Of a stretch of 64,000 bases of DNA, positions 43,749 to 52,392 are shown in pieces (positions within the stretch are counted from its first letter, which is position 1; every line of letters begins with the position of its first letter). This stretch comes from Bacteroidota bacterium (GTDB lineage: Bacteria; Bacteroidota; Ignavibacteria; UBA10030; UBA8401). The DNA lies in contig JBBAAO010000002.1 of assembly GCA_041658205.1 (NCBI GenBank), positions 620,001 to 684,000 on the forward strand, given 5' to 3'. Below the pieces are notes generated by a model that saw only the letters and a list, made by a program, of their open reading frames with translations, ran no database searches and was not told where the DNA came from. A program made the translations under genes and the position numbers.

Positions 43749-44573
43749 ATGTCCGACATGTTTACGCAGGAATTCATTGTTAACGCACTAAAGATTAGCA
43801 TTATCATGGGACTGCTTCTTTCGTATCTTGGAGTGCATGTGGTGGGGAGAGGAATTGTCTTTGTGGATCTGGCGCTCGGGCAAATATCGATGCTTGGTGT
43901 AGCATTTGGAAATTTTATCGGGAAAGATCAGACTCTCATTTCCATTATCTTCACCATGGTAGGAGCGTTTCTTCTTTCTTTCATCAAGATTAAAGACAAG
44001 CGATTGAAGCAGGAAGCAATCATCGGCATTGTATATGCTGTCGCTTCAGCAGCAACCGTGCTGCTCATTTCAAAATCACCGCATGGAGAATCAGATATTT
44101 CCGAAGTATTATTCGGCAGCGTTTTTACGGTGACGGACGAACAAATTATGACTATGGCATTCGCCTTTGGTGTTGTTGGACTCTTCCAAGTAATCTTCCG
44201 TAAAAAATTCTTTGGTTTGACAGAAAAATTCGAAAACCATGATACTGATGAGATTGGTGTGTTTAATCTTTGGAATTTTCTTTTTTATCTTTCTATCGGG
44301 TTGGCGATTGTACTTGCGGTGCGAAGTGCTGGAGTAATTCCGGTCTTTTCATATCTGATTATACCACCCGTTTCGGCGATTCTTATCTCTCACAAAAGAA
44401 ATGCGATGGTTATTATTTCGTTGCTCGTCGGAGTTTGCGGAAGTTTTTTCGGACTATTCTTTTCGACACAATTTGACTTTCCGGCAGGATCGTCCGTTGT
44501 GGCAATTCTCGGAGTAATCTTTGGTCTTTTAGCACTTGTTCGATGGGGGATGAATCTTTTTTCCTCAAAATAG
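43749..44573 (+). CDS. ABC-3 metal permease, ZnuB/MntB-like
   Basis: The 274-residue protein has about eight helices and the ABC-3 motifs LSYLGVHVVGRGIVFVDLALGQ and VPVFSYLIIPPVSAI-like VIPVFSYLIIPPVSAI. It pairs with the preceding binding protein. No ATP-binding subunit (ZnuC type) is encoded next to it or anywhere in the window. It is the last gene of the unit and is followed by a terminator. Confidence 0.88.
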   Translation: MSDMFTQEFIVNALKISIIMGLLLSYLGVHVVGRGIVFVDLALGQISMLGVAFGNFIGKDQTLISIIFTMVGAFLLSFIKIKDKRLKQEAIIGIVYAVASAATVLLISKSPHGESDISEVLFGSVFTVTDEQIMTMAFAFGVVGLFQVIFRKKFFGLTEKFENHDTDEIGVFNLWNFLFYLSIGLAIVLAVRSAGVIPVFSYLIIPPVSAILISHKRNAMVIISLLVGVCGSFFGLFFSTQFDFPAGSSVVAILGVIFGLLALVRWGMNLFSSK

Positions 44574-44599
44574 AAGTGTGTATCGATTCTAACGCATTG

Positions 44600-44626
44600 A
44601 ACCCCGCAAAAGCGGGGTTTTATTTT
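44600..44626 (+). terminator. rho-independent terminator
   Basis: AACCCCGC pairs with GCGGGGTT across AAAA, followed by T-rich sequence. The hairpin overlaps the last bases of the convergent creatininase gene. Confidence 0.85.
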
Positions 44627-45387
44627 TCATACAGATCGGTAATATCTGCGGCGGCAAGATCAACAAGGAATGTTCCAATTTTTTCTGCTGTTGCATCTCC
44701 GAATCGTTTTCCTTTTTCTGCTGTTGCTGCTTTCGGATTTCCCACTCCCGTGTCATGAGAAATTTTCGTCCATTGTCGCGGCGCCCACGCTAATCCATTT
44801 CTGAATCCTTCAATACGGAATCGTTTTTCTTCACCGCTTCCTGCTTGATCGAGTGATAAGACAAGATCTGGTGCGATGTGCATAATCATGCTGGTCTCAA
44901 GTTCTCCGGCGTGATCTCCCGGTTCGTTGAAGTATTGCTTTGGAGGTGCAGCAACATACCAATTGAGCGAGCAGAGGAAGATCTTCAATTTTGGCTGTAA
45001 CTCACGAATAACCGTATTAAAATCGTTCCCTCCGTGACCGTTGAGAATGACAAGCTTTTGAATATGATGCATTTGTAGTGTTTGAGCAAGATCGAGGAGG
45101 ATTGATGCTTGAGTTGAAGGATTGATATGAAGACACAAAGGAATTTCTAATTGTCCTGACTGCACCCCGAATGGTACGGTTGGTAATACAATCACTTTTG
45201 CTCCAGCATCCCAGGCACGGCGTGCGGATTCTGCGGCAATATAGTCACATTCTAGAGTGTCGGTAGAATACGGAAGGTGGTAATTATGTGCTTCGGTGGC
45301 AGCCCAAGGTAGAATTGCTACATCGTATTTTGTCGCTTTAACATTCTTCCAATTTGTTTCTGCTAAAATGTACGGCCGGATTGACAT
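44620..45387 (-). CDS. creatininase-family metal amidohydrolase
   Basis: The 255-residue protein has the creatininase fold with metal ligands in WAATEAHNYHLPY (E32, H34/H37), a downstream aspartate in STDT, LNGHGGNDF (about 116-123) and the later glutamate in HAGELETS. Members include creatininase and the MftE/ArfB-like amide hydrolases; the substrate here is unknown. It converges on the permease gene and is alone in its unit. Confidence 0.82.
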   Translation of the reverse strand: MSIRPYILAETNWKNVKATKYDVAILPWAATEAHNYHLPYSTDTLECDYIAAESARRAWDAGAKVIVLPTVPFGVQSGQLEIPLCLHINPSTQASILLDLAQTLQMHHIQKLVILNGHGGNDFNTVIRELQPKLKIFLCSLNWYVAAPPKQYFNEPGDHAGELETSMIMHIAPDLVLSLDQAGSGEEKRFRIEGFRNGLAWAPRQWTKISHDTGVGNPKAATAEKGKRFGDATAEKIGTFLVDLAAADITDLYEK

Positions 45388-45462
45388 TGTTCGTTCCTTA
45401 CGATTTTGGAAATCTTATTGGAGAGTGTACAGATTAGTATCTGAAGAAACAATAAGGAACGT

Positions 45463-45478
45463 TTCTATAGCTATAGAA
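45463..45478. promoter_or_regulatory. 16-bp perfect palindrome upstream of creatininase
   Basis: TTCTATAGCTATAGAA lies 76 bases before the creatininase start. Nearby, CCTTACGATT (about 45396) and AATCGTAAGG (about 45477) are an inverted pair. Either may be an operator for the minus-strand gene; the sequence does not decide. Confidence 0.3.
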
Positions 45479-45525
45479 TCGTAAGGTTTTAGAAAAATCG
45501 TTCACTCTTTATGAAATCATAACAA

Positions 45526-46677
45526 TCAAAACACTCCTACTAATCCTACCGTAAATTTATTTCCACTATTTTGAATATCGTACGTGTATTCTGCCAAGAA
45601 TCGTAAATTGCGCGCATACATATAACTATAATGTCCGGTGATACTGTTATACTTATAAGACTGAGCAGTGATCTCGGCCCAATTATAGATCAAGGCTCCG
45701 TACCAACTGCTTTTATCGCCATCTGGTGAATAGATCAATTCTGCCATCGTTCCACGCGTCTCTATAGTTTTCTTTAAAACGCTAAAAGTTGGATTATCGT
45801 CCCTTCGTTCAACATACTGTACATTTATTTCGATTGGTTCCAAAGAAAGTGAAAGATCAGGTCCAGCCATCCATAATGAGTTGATGAGGGAGAGATTTTC
45901 CTCTTTGCCATAATATGCAAAACCTCCCACACGGATCCCGTCAGCAACATCCTGTGATACACGTCCAAATATATTTTTATATTTATCCGAATCAAAGTTA
46001 CGCATCGCATCTGCCGCACCAATCCCGCTTCCGTTCAGCACTTCTACAACCAGATCTGTATGTGTCGGCAGGGAATAGGAAAACATCATCCCGCGGTCAT
46101 ACGTTAGATTGATGTTTGATAAGCCGGGAGCAATGCGATAGATCTGATAATCTTCCAGCGTCAATCGCAACTCACGTTTGAAGAGAGGATCACTTATCTG
46201 AAATTGTCCTACAACAATATCCAGTTCGGACGAGAAGAGATTGTTGAACATGATAAATGCATCTTCAAGTCCGGCAACACTCCCCCTCTCGCCGAAAAAG
46301 AAATAAAAATAATAAGATACATTCCGAGCTATTTGTCCTCCGGACAATAATTTTAACAGATATGGCGCCTGGAAATCTGCGCGATGATTAGACTGTGGCT
46401 GCCATCGCGCATATCCTTCCATACGAAATGCAAAGGGAAGTTCCCGCATCAACAAAAGTTGATCGTCGCCCGTTTCGCGGAAAAAGCGGGGCGGTTCTTT
46501 CTCGGGAAGTTGAAATCCATTGGCAGCGAATTCTTCCCCGTACGCTTTTAATTTTGGGGCGGGTGAATGACAGGTTTGGCACGACATATCGTACTTTCGT
46601 GCAAATGCCGGGATAGCATTTGATTGTGTAACGATGACGTTTAATGCTATTACAATGAAGATGAAAAGTTTTTTCAT
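45526..46677 (-). CDS. outer-membrane beta-barrel with N-terminal haem c motif
   Basis: A signal peptide (about 1-22) is followed at once by CQTCH, a haem c attachment motif (about 33-37), then about 300 residues of alternating strands typical of a porin (e.g. ISYYFYFFFGERGSVAGLED, LSLSLEPIEINVQYVERRDD). The last residues, VGLVGVF, end in F as many outer-membrane proteins do. It lies 12 bases downstream of the multihaem cytochrome gene. A covalent haem fused to a barrel suggests electron passage across the outer membrane. Confidence 0.75.
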   Translation of the reverse strand: MKKLFIFIVIALNVIVTQSNAIPAFARKYDMSCQTCHSPAPKLKAYGEEFAANGFQLPEKEPPRFFRETGDDQLLLMRELPFAFRMEGYARWQPQSNHRADFQAPYLLKLLSGGQIARNVSYYFYFFFGERGSVAGLEDAFIMFNNLFSSELDIVVGQFQISDPLFKRELRLTLEDYQIYRIAPGLSNINLTYDRGMMFSYSLPTHTDLVVEVLNGSGIGAADAMRNFDSDKYKNIFGRVSQDVADGIRVGGFAYYGKEENLSLINSLWMAGPDLSLSLEPIEINVQYVERRDDNPTFSVLKKTIETRGTMAELIYSPDGDKSSWYGALIYNWAEITAQSYKYNSITGHYSYMYARNLRFLAEYTYDIQNSGNKFTVGLVGVF

Positions 46678-46689
46678 AACAGTATCTCG

Positions 46690-48069
46690 TTAGGGAAGGA
46701 CGGTAATATATGTTTCGTGAAAATTCACTTGAATAGTTTCCGTTTCATCTTTTGGGACACCAAGAAATTCAGCCACCGGTGTTGGTAGTTTTTGATAATT
46801 TAACACGGCAGAAATTTTCATTTTTCCTGGTGGTAGATTTGAAGGAAGAGTCCAAGTAAATGTTTCAATTTTAGTTTCCCTCGGTCCGAATCGATAATCT
46901 GTAGAGAGTGAAGCGGTGTTCCATTGTTGAATAGTCATCCGTCCTTTTGGGTCGAGATAGGGAAGTCTAAATATTCTGTCGCCGACGGGAACGCCGTCGC
47001 GCTGAATGCCTGGGAAATCGGGTTTATTTAAAGCTATTCCCATATCCTGATAGGCCAATGTATTCGCTGCAATAGTATATTCTTCTCCAGGGAATCCTTT
47101 TTTATCCACCGGAAGTTGAAATACATTTCCTTTGGCATCGACAGCTTCAACATGAAGCCATACCATACGCTCTTCGGCGGAACCAGTCGGGAATTTGTGC
47201 CCTGTCTTTTGATTAAAAAGGGCGACGGTGAATTTCACGCGGTCGCCAGGTTCGGCTTCCCGAATGTCTGGATGAACGCGAAGTTCAACTACACCGCGGA
47301 TTTTTCCGGGATCATGTGCACCATGGAACAAATGCTGAGCAACATCCGGTAGTGGTTTTGCCATTGAAGCATTCTGTCCCGGCGCGTACGTCATATGGCA
47401 GTCCTGACATCGCACTCCTTCTTTTGAATATGGTCCTTCTTTCCATTCCAGATGTGTTGATTTTACCCAGATACCGTATGGATCTTTCTCATTATGACAG
47501 GTTCCGCAAAAATCGGCTGAACGGAGAAAATCTGATTTTCGTGTTTCGTGTGCAGGAGATTGTAATCCTTCCCGCGGTCCGTATTTCACTTTTCCTGGTT
47601 CCGAGATATAATTAAAATTGAAAGGGACTTCCCCTTTAAATCCGATTATCGTATGACAAACGTCGCACGAAACAGATTCGTTGGCTCTGCTGTTTTCCGA
47701 GGGTTTTGGTGGTGGAACATCTCCCGCAAGAAATGCGATCGGTGCATGGCAACCGTTGCAGCCTGCCTTTACACCGGCAACTTTCGGATCTTTTTCCGCA
47801 TGCGGAACAGCGAGTTTGAAATATTCAATTTCGTCCCAATGATGTGTGTATGCCTGTGACATCATCGATTGTTCCCATTGTCGGTAAAAATCTACATGAC
47901 ATGATGTTCCGCATGTTTGTGGTTTTTCGTAATCGCTGTATTTCCTTGAACCTAATGCTTCGTCGCCTGCTTTTTTCGGTTGGGCAAACAGAGGCATCGA
48001 AAGCAGAACAAAACCGATGAATGTATAGATGAAGAAAATAGATGAAGATTTGAAGGTGAGTGTTTTCAT
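46690..48069 (-). CDS. pentahaem c-type cytochrome (c554-like)
   Basis: A signal peptide leads a 459-residue protein with five haem motifs: CGTSCH (about 53, an unusual C-x3-C-H), CNGCH (about 104), CDVCH (about 134), CGTCH (about 188) and CQDCH (about 222). The C-terminal half (about 250-459) is haem-free and beta-rich. The N-half resembles the cytochrome c554/c552 group. Function is unknown; with the haem-bearing barrel gene 12 bases downstream it may form a porin-cytochrome electron conduit. Confidence 0.87.
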   Translation of the reverse strand: MKTLTFKSSSIFFIYTFIGFVLLSMPLFAQPKKAGDEALGSRKYSDYEKPQTCGTSCHVDFYRQWEQSMMSQAYTHHWDEIEYFKLAVPHAEKDPKVAGVKAGCNGCHAPIAFLAGDVPPPKPSENSRANESVSCDVCHTIIGFKGEVPFNFNYISEPGKVKYGPREGLQSPAHETRKSDFLRSADFCGTCHNEKDPYGIWVKSTHLEWKEGPYSKEGVRCQDCHMTYAPGQNASMAKPLPDVAQHLFHGAHDPGKIRGVVELRVHPDIREAEPGDRVKFTVALFNQKTGHKFPTGSAEERMVWLHVEAVDAKGNVFQLPVDKKGFPGEEYTIAANTLAYQDMGIALNKPDFPGIQRDGVPVGDRIFRLPYLDPKGRMTIQQWNTASLSTDYRFGPRETKIETFTWTLPSNLPPGKMKISAVLNYQKLPTPVAEFLGVPKDETETIQVNFHETYITVLP

Positions 48070-48109
48070 AACTCCCTCATATTGTATTGTGGATGTCCCT
48101 TTATTTGAT

Positions 48110-48140
48110 AATAGATTGACTCTAGATGAGTCGGTCTATT
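48110..48140. promoter_or_regulatory. 31-bp dyad upstream of the cytochrome operon
   Basis: AATAGA-TT-GACTC-TAGAT-GAGTC-GG-TCTATT is symmetric about TAGAT at 48123-48127. It lies about 41-71 bases before the cytochrome start codon, a usual place for an operator. It is not an FNR-type box; the regulator is unknown. Confidence 0.4.
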
Positions 48141-48310
48141 TCAGGATAGCGAGGATGGAATTACAGAGGTAAGGCTAACGGAAATTGTTTGAAGAAGCAA
48201 TATGAAATACGTTTCGAATTTTCCACAGATAACTTTATCTGATTTATATTCAGAGATTTCTGAAAAAGTCATTGCAATGACGTTGTTCGAGAGTTTTTTA
48301 GATGTTTCAT

Positions 48311-49090
48311 TCAATAAGAATGTTCAAACGATAAATATAACACGAATCCGTCATCTTTATTTCCATTGACGAAATGAATCGGGAACGCCAATCCCGGAAC
48401 AATTTGCAGTTCTCCGATATCTATTGCCCATCGAACACCAGGGCTGACAATCAATTCGTTTGTTCTTCCTAATGGTGAACTGGATGAAGTATATAAAACT
48501 TCTGCCATGACATTAAAACTCTTATTGGCGAGATAAATGGCACTTGCCCCAAATAAGTATTCAGAAACCGTTTCTTTAGAGGGAGTAGAAGAAGAACGCG
48601 CATTTGGAATTACTGTGTATCCCGCATTATAGTGAGTTACAATCTCATCGGAGAAACGTTTGCTTACCGGTAAATTAAGTTGAACACCGACGGCACCATT
48701 TCCAGAGCCATTTTTGTTGTCTCCGGTGGGAAGAATGATGGAGACACGTGGAGCAACCGCCAATCCATGTTCATTCATAAACTGATAGCGATAATTCACC
48801 ATGAGATCACTGATCCCTTGAGAAATTCTTGTGCCTGCCAATGAATATTGATATGGAACGGTAATGCTCAGTTGATGTTTTTGATCAAAGATAGGCCACT
48901 CTTCTGTAAAACTTGTCTCGAGAATATTTCCCGGAGAAAACGTTGTTCCATTGAAAATGTGTTGGATGACATTCGCTTCTTGGTTATATGCTTCTTCTAT
49001 AAAGAAAGAATTATCCTCAATGGCTTTTGTAAATTCTTGGGAATAGGAGATTGTTGCAACAAATGCAAAAATGAAGACATATAACTTCAT
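48311..49090 (-). CDS. outer-membrane protein, last gene of the metal operon
   Basis: The 259-residue product has a signal peptide (ending TISYSQ) and a strand-rich body like transporter-type barrels of the phenol-degradation/MetA-like group (YQYSLAGTRISQGISDLMVNYRY, ...APRVSIILPTGDNKNGSG). It ends in HSY. It starts 22 bases after the preceding ICMT-like gene, so it belongs to the eight-gene unit. Outer-membrane metal passage is possible but not shown. Confidence 0.7.
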   Translation of the reverse strand: MKLYVFIFAFVATISYSQEFTKAIEDNSFFIEEAYNQEANVIQHIFNGTTFSPGNILETSFTEEWPIFDQKHQLSITVPYQYSLAGTRISQGISDLMVNYRYQFMNEHGLAVAPRVSIILPTGDNKNGSGNGAVGVQLNLPVSKRFSDEIVTHYNAGYTVIPNARSSSTPSKETVSEYLFGASAIYLANKSFNVMAEVLYTSSSSPLGRTNELIVSPGVRWAIDIGELQIVPGLAFPIHFVNGNKDDGFVLYLSFEHSY

Positions 49091-49112
49091 GCGAATACAC
49101 TTCCTTAAATAA

Positions 49113-49712
49113 TTAAAATAGTTTTGGAATAAACTTCCCAGTGGTATTCATGTACTCTGTATAACGCTCCCCAAACTCTTCAATCAGTTTTTGTTCCTCT
49201 GTGAATGTACGAACATATAGTGTTATTAAAACTATCAACGAAAGAAGAAGCATCAGCCAATTTGAAGAAAGCAGGCCTAATCCGACAAAGAATAAAAATC
49301 CGGTTGTGTATAATGGATGTCTGATGAAACGATAAATACCGCTTGTCACAAGCTGGTGGTTTTTTCTGGTTTCGACTGTGTCAGTAATATTCTTTCCAAT
49401 ATTCGTAAAAACTGATATACCCATCGGTATGGAAATCAGGGAAAGTACGATCCCGACGATCTGTAGAGTGACGATAGGCGCGAAACGTACAATTGCGAAA
49501 AAATCGGGAAACCAAGGGAAAACAAATGCAATCAACCACAAAATTAAGCCGCTGACGCGAAGGATGAAGAAGGTAGTTTTTCCTTCATTCTTCATCCGTT
49601 CAAATCGGTCTTGTTGCTGCTGTGCTTTCAAGCGATAATAAAAACCGAACGAAAAAACCGAGAAAAAAGCTACAGCAAACATTATTCGAACAATAAACTC
49701 TGAAATGAACAT
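49113..49712 (-). CDS. ICMT/PEMT-like membrane methyltransferase
   Basis: The 199-residue protein has about five membrane helices and the isoprenylcysteine carboxyl methyltransferase-type signature RHPLYTTGFLFFVGLG followed by EEQKLIEEFGERYTEYM. Bacterial members methylate unknown small molecules or lipids. It sits in the metal operon between a small membrane protein and an outer-membrane protein. Confidence 0.8.
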   Translation of the reverse strand: MFISEFIVRIMFAVAFFSVFSFGFYYRLKAQQQQDRFERMKNEGKTTFFILRVSGLILWLIAFVFPWFPDFFAIVRFAPIVTLQIVGIVLSLISIPMGISVFTNIGKNITDTVETRKNHQLVTSGIYRFIRHPLYTTGFLFFVGLGLLSSNWLMLLLSLIVLITLYVRTFTEEQKLIEEFGERYTEYMNTTGKFIPKLF

Positions 49713-49722
49713 TATTTGGTAC

Positions 49723-50013
49723 TCATTTTTTTGTTACCATGAAAAGATACTTGTCGTACGGTTCTGCAGTGAAGCCGTTAATTCCTTTTTTGGGAAACCA
49801 AACAGCATGTAGATAGACCATCCCCAAAATCATGACTCCAAGAAAACTGTATAGAAAAACAATTCCAATTTCACCTACAAGGTAAAGCATACCGATCATG
49901 ATCAGCAGTTTAAACATTCGCCGTTTCCATGAAAGATGCTTCTCAAAATTATTGAAAAAAAAATTACCAACGCCCCATCCAACGATGATGAATGCAAGAT
50001 CAAACCAAGACAT
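49723..50013 (-). CDS. small membrane protein after feoB
   Basis: The 96-residue protein has two or three hydrophobic segments (SWFDLAFIIVGWGVGNFFF, MLYLVGEIGIVFLYSFLGVM) and a basic middle KHLSWKRRMFK. The start at 50013 is two bases after the FeoB-membrane stop; a longer frame inside feoB exists but is not needed. The family is unknown. Its coupling to FeoB suggests an accessory subunit. Confidence 0.65.
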   Translation of the reverse strand: MSWFDLAFIIVGWGVGNFFFNNFEKHLSWKRRMFKLLIMIGMLYLVGEIGIVFLYSFLGVMILGMVYLHAVWFPKKGINGFTAEPYDKYLFMVTKK

Positions 50014-50015
50014 AT

Positions 50016-51440
50016 TCAACTTACCGCCAATCTCCAGACTTGAGCCACCAGAAAGCAGATAACGATTCCCATAATGATAGGAACAATAGAAGCAACTGTT
50101 GTCCATTTCACACTTTTTGTCTCTTTGTAGATAGTATAGATTGTTGTTGAGCAAGGATTATGCAGTAAACTAAAAAGCATCAAATTTAATCCAGTCAAGA
50201 ATGTCCATCCGCCTGCTCGAAGAACATCCGCAACAGCATTTGCTTCATCCAATTCAAACATAACGCCCGCGCCATCTCCCACACCGGAGAGCTTGGTGCT
50301 GAGCACTGTCATCATTAACACGGTAGGAATGACAATCTCATTTGCCGGAATAGCAATGATATACGCAAGAAGAATGACTCCGTTAAGTCCTAACAATATT
50401 CCAAATGGGTTCGACCAATCGATAAAGTGTTCCGCAATACTTAATTCGCCTATATGAATATTGGAGACAAGCCATATCACCGCTCCAGCGGGAGCTGCAA
50501 AGACGATAGCGCGCCACAAAACGATAGCGGTTCGATCGATCAGCGATGTATATAACGTTTGCCACAATTGCGGCGGTCGATAGGGAGGAAGTTCTAAGCT
50601 GAACGCAGATGCTTCTCCTTGCAATACTGTTTTCGATAGTCCCCATGAAACGGCAAGTGTAAAAAATATTCCTAGCATTGCAACACCAACGACAGCTCCC
50701 GCTGTAACAAGTCCGGCCAGATGTGCCGGTACTAATGCTCCGAAGAAAATGGAAGCAATAAGGATTTGGGTCGGCCATCGTCCGTTGCAGAGAGAAAAGT
50801 TATTTGTGATGATAGCAATCAATCGTTCTCGCGGACTGTCAATGATGCGAGTGGCGACAACTCCGGCAGCATTGCATCCAAAACCCATTGTCATGCTGAG
50901 TGATTGTTTTCCATGTGCTCCCACTCGTCGAAAGAGTGAATCCATGTTGAACGCTACGCGTGGAAGATATCCAAAATCTTCCAACAGTGTAAATAAAGGG
51001 AAAAAGATCGCCATTGGCGGCAACATCACGCTGATGACCCATGCCATTGCGAGCCATACACCATCAACAAGTACTCCGGTCAACCACCAAGGAGAACCAA
51101 TCAACGAAAAAGCACCGCGTAACCATGGATGAATTGTGTCAACAAGGAATGTTGCAATCATTGCCGAAGGAACATTCGCGCCTTCAACAGTAAGCCAAAA
51201 AACGACTGCCAACAGCAAAAACATTAACGGGAATCCGAACCATCTGCTGGTGATAAGTTTGTCTAATCTTTTATCGAAGTCGAATCGCGGTTTTTCTGTT
51301 GGTGTTGTGACTGCTCGTGATGCGATCTGATTTGCATCAGCGTAGATTGATTCCACAAGGGAATCGTGAACGTGTTCACCAATTTCCCATCGCAAGGTAT
51401 TAGCAGTAGAGAGTATTGATTCTTTGTTATTTGTTTTCAT
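50016..51440 (-). CDS. feoB: FeoB membrane (Gate) part, separate gene
   Basis: The 474-residue protein begins where the membrane half of FeoB begins (RFDFDKRLDKLITSRWFGFP, about 47-67) and has both Gate repeats: GFGCNAAGVVATRIIDSP with CNGRWPTQI, and LLHNPCSTTIYTI near the C-terminus. The cysteines of FeoB Gate motifs are present. No GTPase domain is in this gene; it is encoded by the gene upstream. AAAGGG lies about ten bases before the ATG at 51440. It would carry Fe2+ or Mn2+ through the inner membrane. Confidence 0.88.
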   Translation of the reverse strand: MKTNNKESILSTANTLRWEIGEHVHDSLVESIYADANQIASRAVTTPTEKPRFDFDKRLDKLITSRWFGFPLMFLLLAVVFWLTVEGANVPSAMIATFLVDTIHPWLRGAFSLIGSPWWLTGVLVDGVWLAMAWVISVMLPPMAIFFPLFTLLEDFGYLPRVAFNMDSLFRRVGAHGKQSLSMTMGFGCNAAGVVATRIIDSPRERLIAIITNNFSLCNGRWPTQILIASIFFGALVPAHLAGLVTAGAVVGVAMLGIFFTLAVSWGLSKTVLQGEASAFSLELPPYRPPQLWQTLYTSLIDRTAIVLWRAIVFAAPAGAVIWLVSNIHIGELSIAEHFIDWSNPFGILLGLNGVILLAYIIAIPANEIVIPTVLMMTVLSTKLSGVGDGAGVMFELDEANAVADVLRAGGWTFLTGLNLMLFSLLHNPCSTTIYTIYKETKSVKWTTVASIVPIIMGIVICFLVAQVWRLAVS

Positions 51441-51455
51441 AATGTTAATCCCTTT

Positions 51456-51503
51456 AAACCTTGTCAAGGTTTCATATAAATTGTATTAACCTTGACAAGG
51501 TTT
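51456..51503. repeat. inverted pair of AACCTTGWCAAGGTT palindromes between the FeoB genes
   Basis: AAACCTTGTCAAGGTTT (51456-51472) and AACCTTGACAAGGTTT (51488-51503) are each nearly palindromic and also complementary to each other, so the spacer can fold as one hairpin with 16-bp arms. It is an intercistronic structure or a dispersed palindrome. An operator role is less likely inside an operon. Confidence 0.55.
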
Positions 51504-51526
51504 ATTTTATTTCTTCAATGTTGGCA

Positions 51527-52327
51527 TTATGCTACCGATAGTATCGTTGTATTTCTAGAAAGATCTTTCAATTCGCCGCTTTTAACAGCATCGATGATCT
51601 TTTGATCTCCTTCCAACAATCGTAAAGCAATCCATCGTGAATTGGGAAGGTTAGGGAATTCGGCTGTTATTTTTATTGTCAATTCAGAAATTGCTTTTTC
51701 TAATCGCGGGGCAGTTCTTTCCAAACGATGAGGTCTGCAAACATACGCACCGATTGCTACATCATAAATATATTTTAAGAGATCAGGAATTCCCTCTTCT
51801 TGTCGTGCCGCGGATGCAACCACTGGAACTCCAAGATCTTTTGCGAGCCTTCTTGCATCAACGTCAATATTGTGACGCTTTGCTTCATCCATCAGGTTCA
51901 AACATACGACTGCACGATCTGTGATCTCTAAAACTTGAAGGACGAGATTTAAATTTCGTTCGAGCCGAGTTGCATCAACTACGATGACTGTAACATCCGG
52001 CTGACCAAATAAAATAAAATCCCGTGCTACTTCTTCATCTGTGCTTGTTGAAAGTAGGGAATATGTTCCGGGAAGATCGACAAGTTTAAATCGCTTGTTT
52101 CCGTAGACAAATCCCCCTTCAGCGCGAGTAACGGTTTTGCCCGGCCAATTTCCAGTGTGTTGACGAAGTCCGGTCAACGCATTGAAGACAGTGCTTTTCC
52201 CTGTATTTGGGTTGCCGGCAAGTGCCACAACAAAATCGAACTGTGACATGTTGATACCGAGTTTGGTAAGATTTCCAAGATTATGAACCGGACAATCTTC
52301 GCAATTTGCATTTGGTGTGTGCGACAT
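51527..52327 (-). CDS. feoB: FeoB GTPase part, separate gene
   Basis: The 266-residue protein has the FeoB G domain: G1 GNPNTGKS (38-45), G2 in GNWPGKTVT, G3 DLPGTYS, G4 NLMDE and G5 SAARQ, then a GDI-like helical part (about 200-260). It stops before any membrane helix. An N-terminal CEDCPVH suggests a small metal or Fe-S site. GAGGT precedes the ATG by eight bases. It would gate the separate membrane protein encoded 86 bases downstream. Confidence 0.9.
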   Translation of the reverse strand: MSHTPNANCEDCPVHNLGNLTKLGINMSQFDFVVALAGNPNTGKSTVFNALTGLRQHTGNWPGKTVTRAEGGFVYGNKRFKLVDLPGTYSLLSTSTDEEVARDFILFGQPDVTVIVVDATRLERNLNLVLQVLEITDRAVVCLNLMDEAKRHNIDVDARRLAKDLGVPVVASAARQEEGIPDLLKYIYDVAIGAYVCRPHRLERTAPRLEKAISELTIKITAEFPNLPNSRWIALRLLEGDQKIIDAVKSGELKDLSRNTTILSVA

Positions 52328-52339
52328 AATGGTACCTCA

Positions 52340-52392
52340 AATAAAGTTACGCTGAGCGGATCCCGATTCATCGGGATGAGTCGAAGCGTTTT
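52340..52392. repeat. short palindromic repeat before the FeoB GTPase gene
   Basis: GCTGAGCGGATCCCGATTCA faces TCGGGATGAGTCGAAGCG. This is the dispersed GCTGAGCG/CGAAGCG-type palindrome seen also near 24490. It lies in the 63-base gap between two operon genes. Confidence 0.5.

Noticed and set aside
50016..52327. FeoB pseudogene by frameshift
   Set aside because: The two parts have separate ribosome sites, an 86-base non-coding spacer and no leftover FeoB sequence in other frames; a true split is the simpler reading, though read data should confirm.
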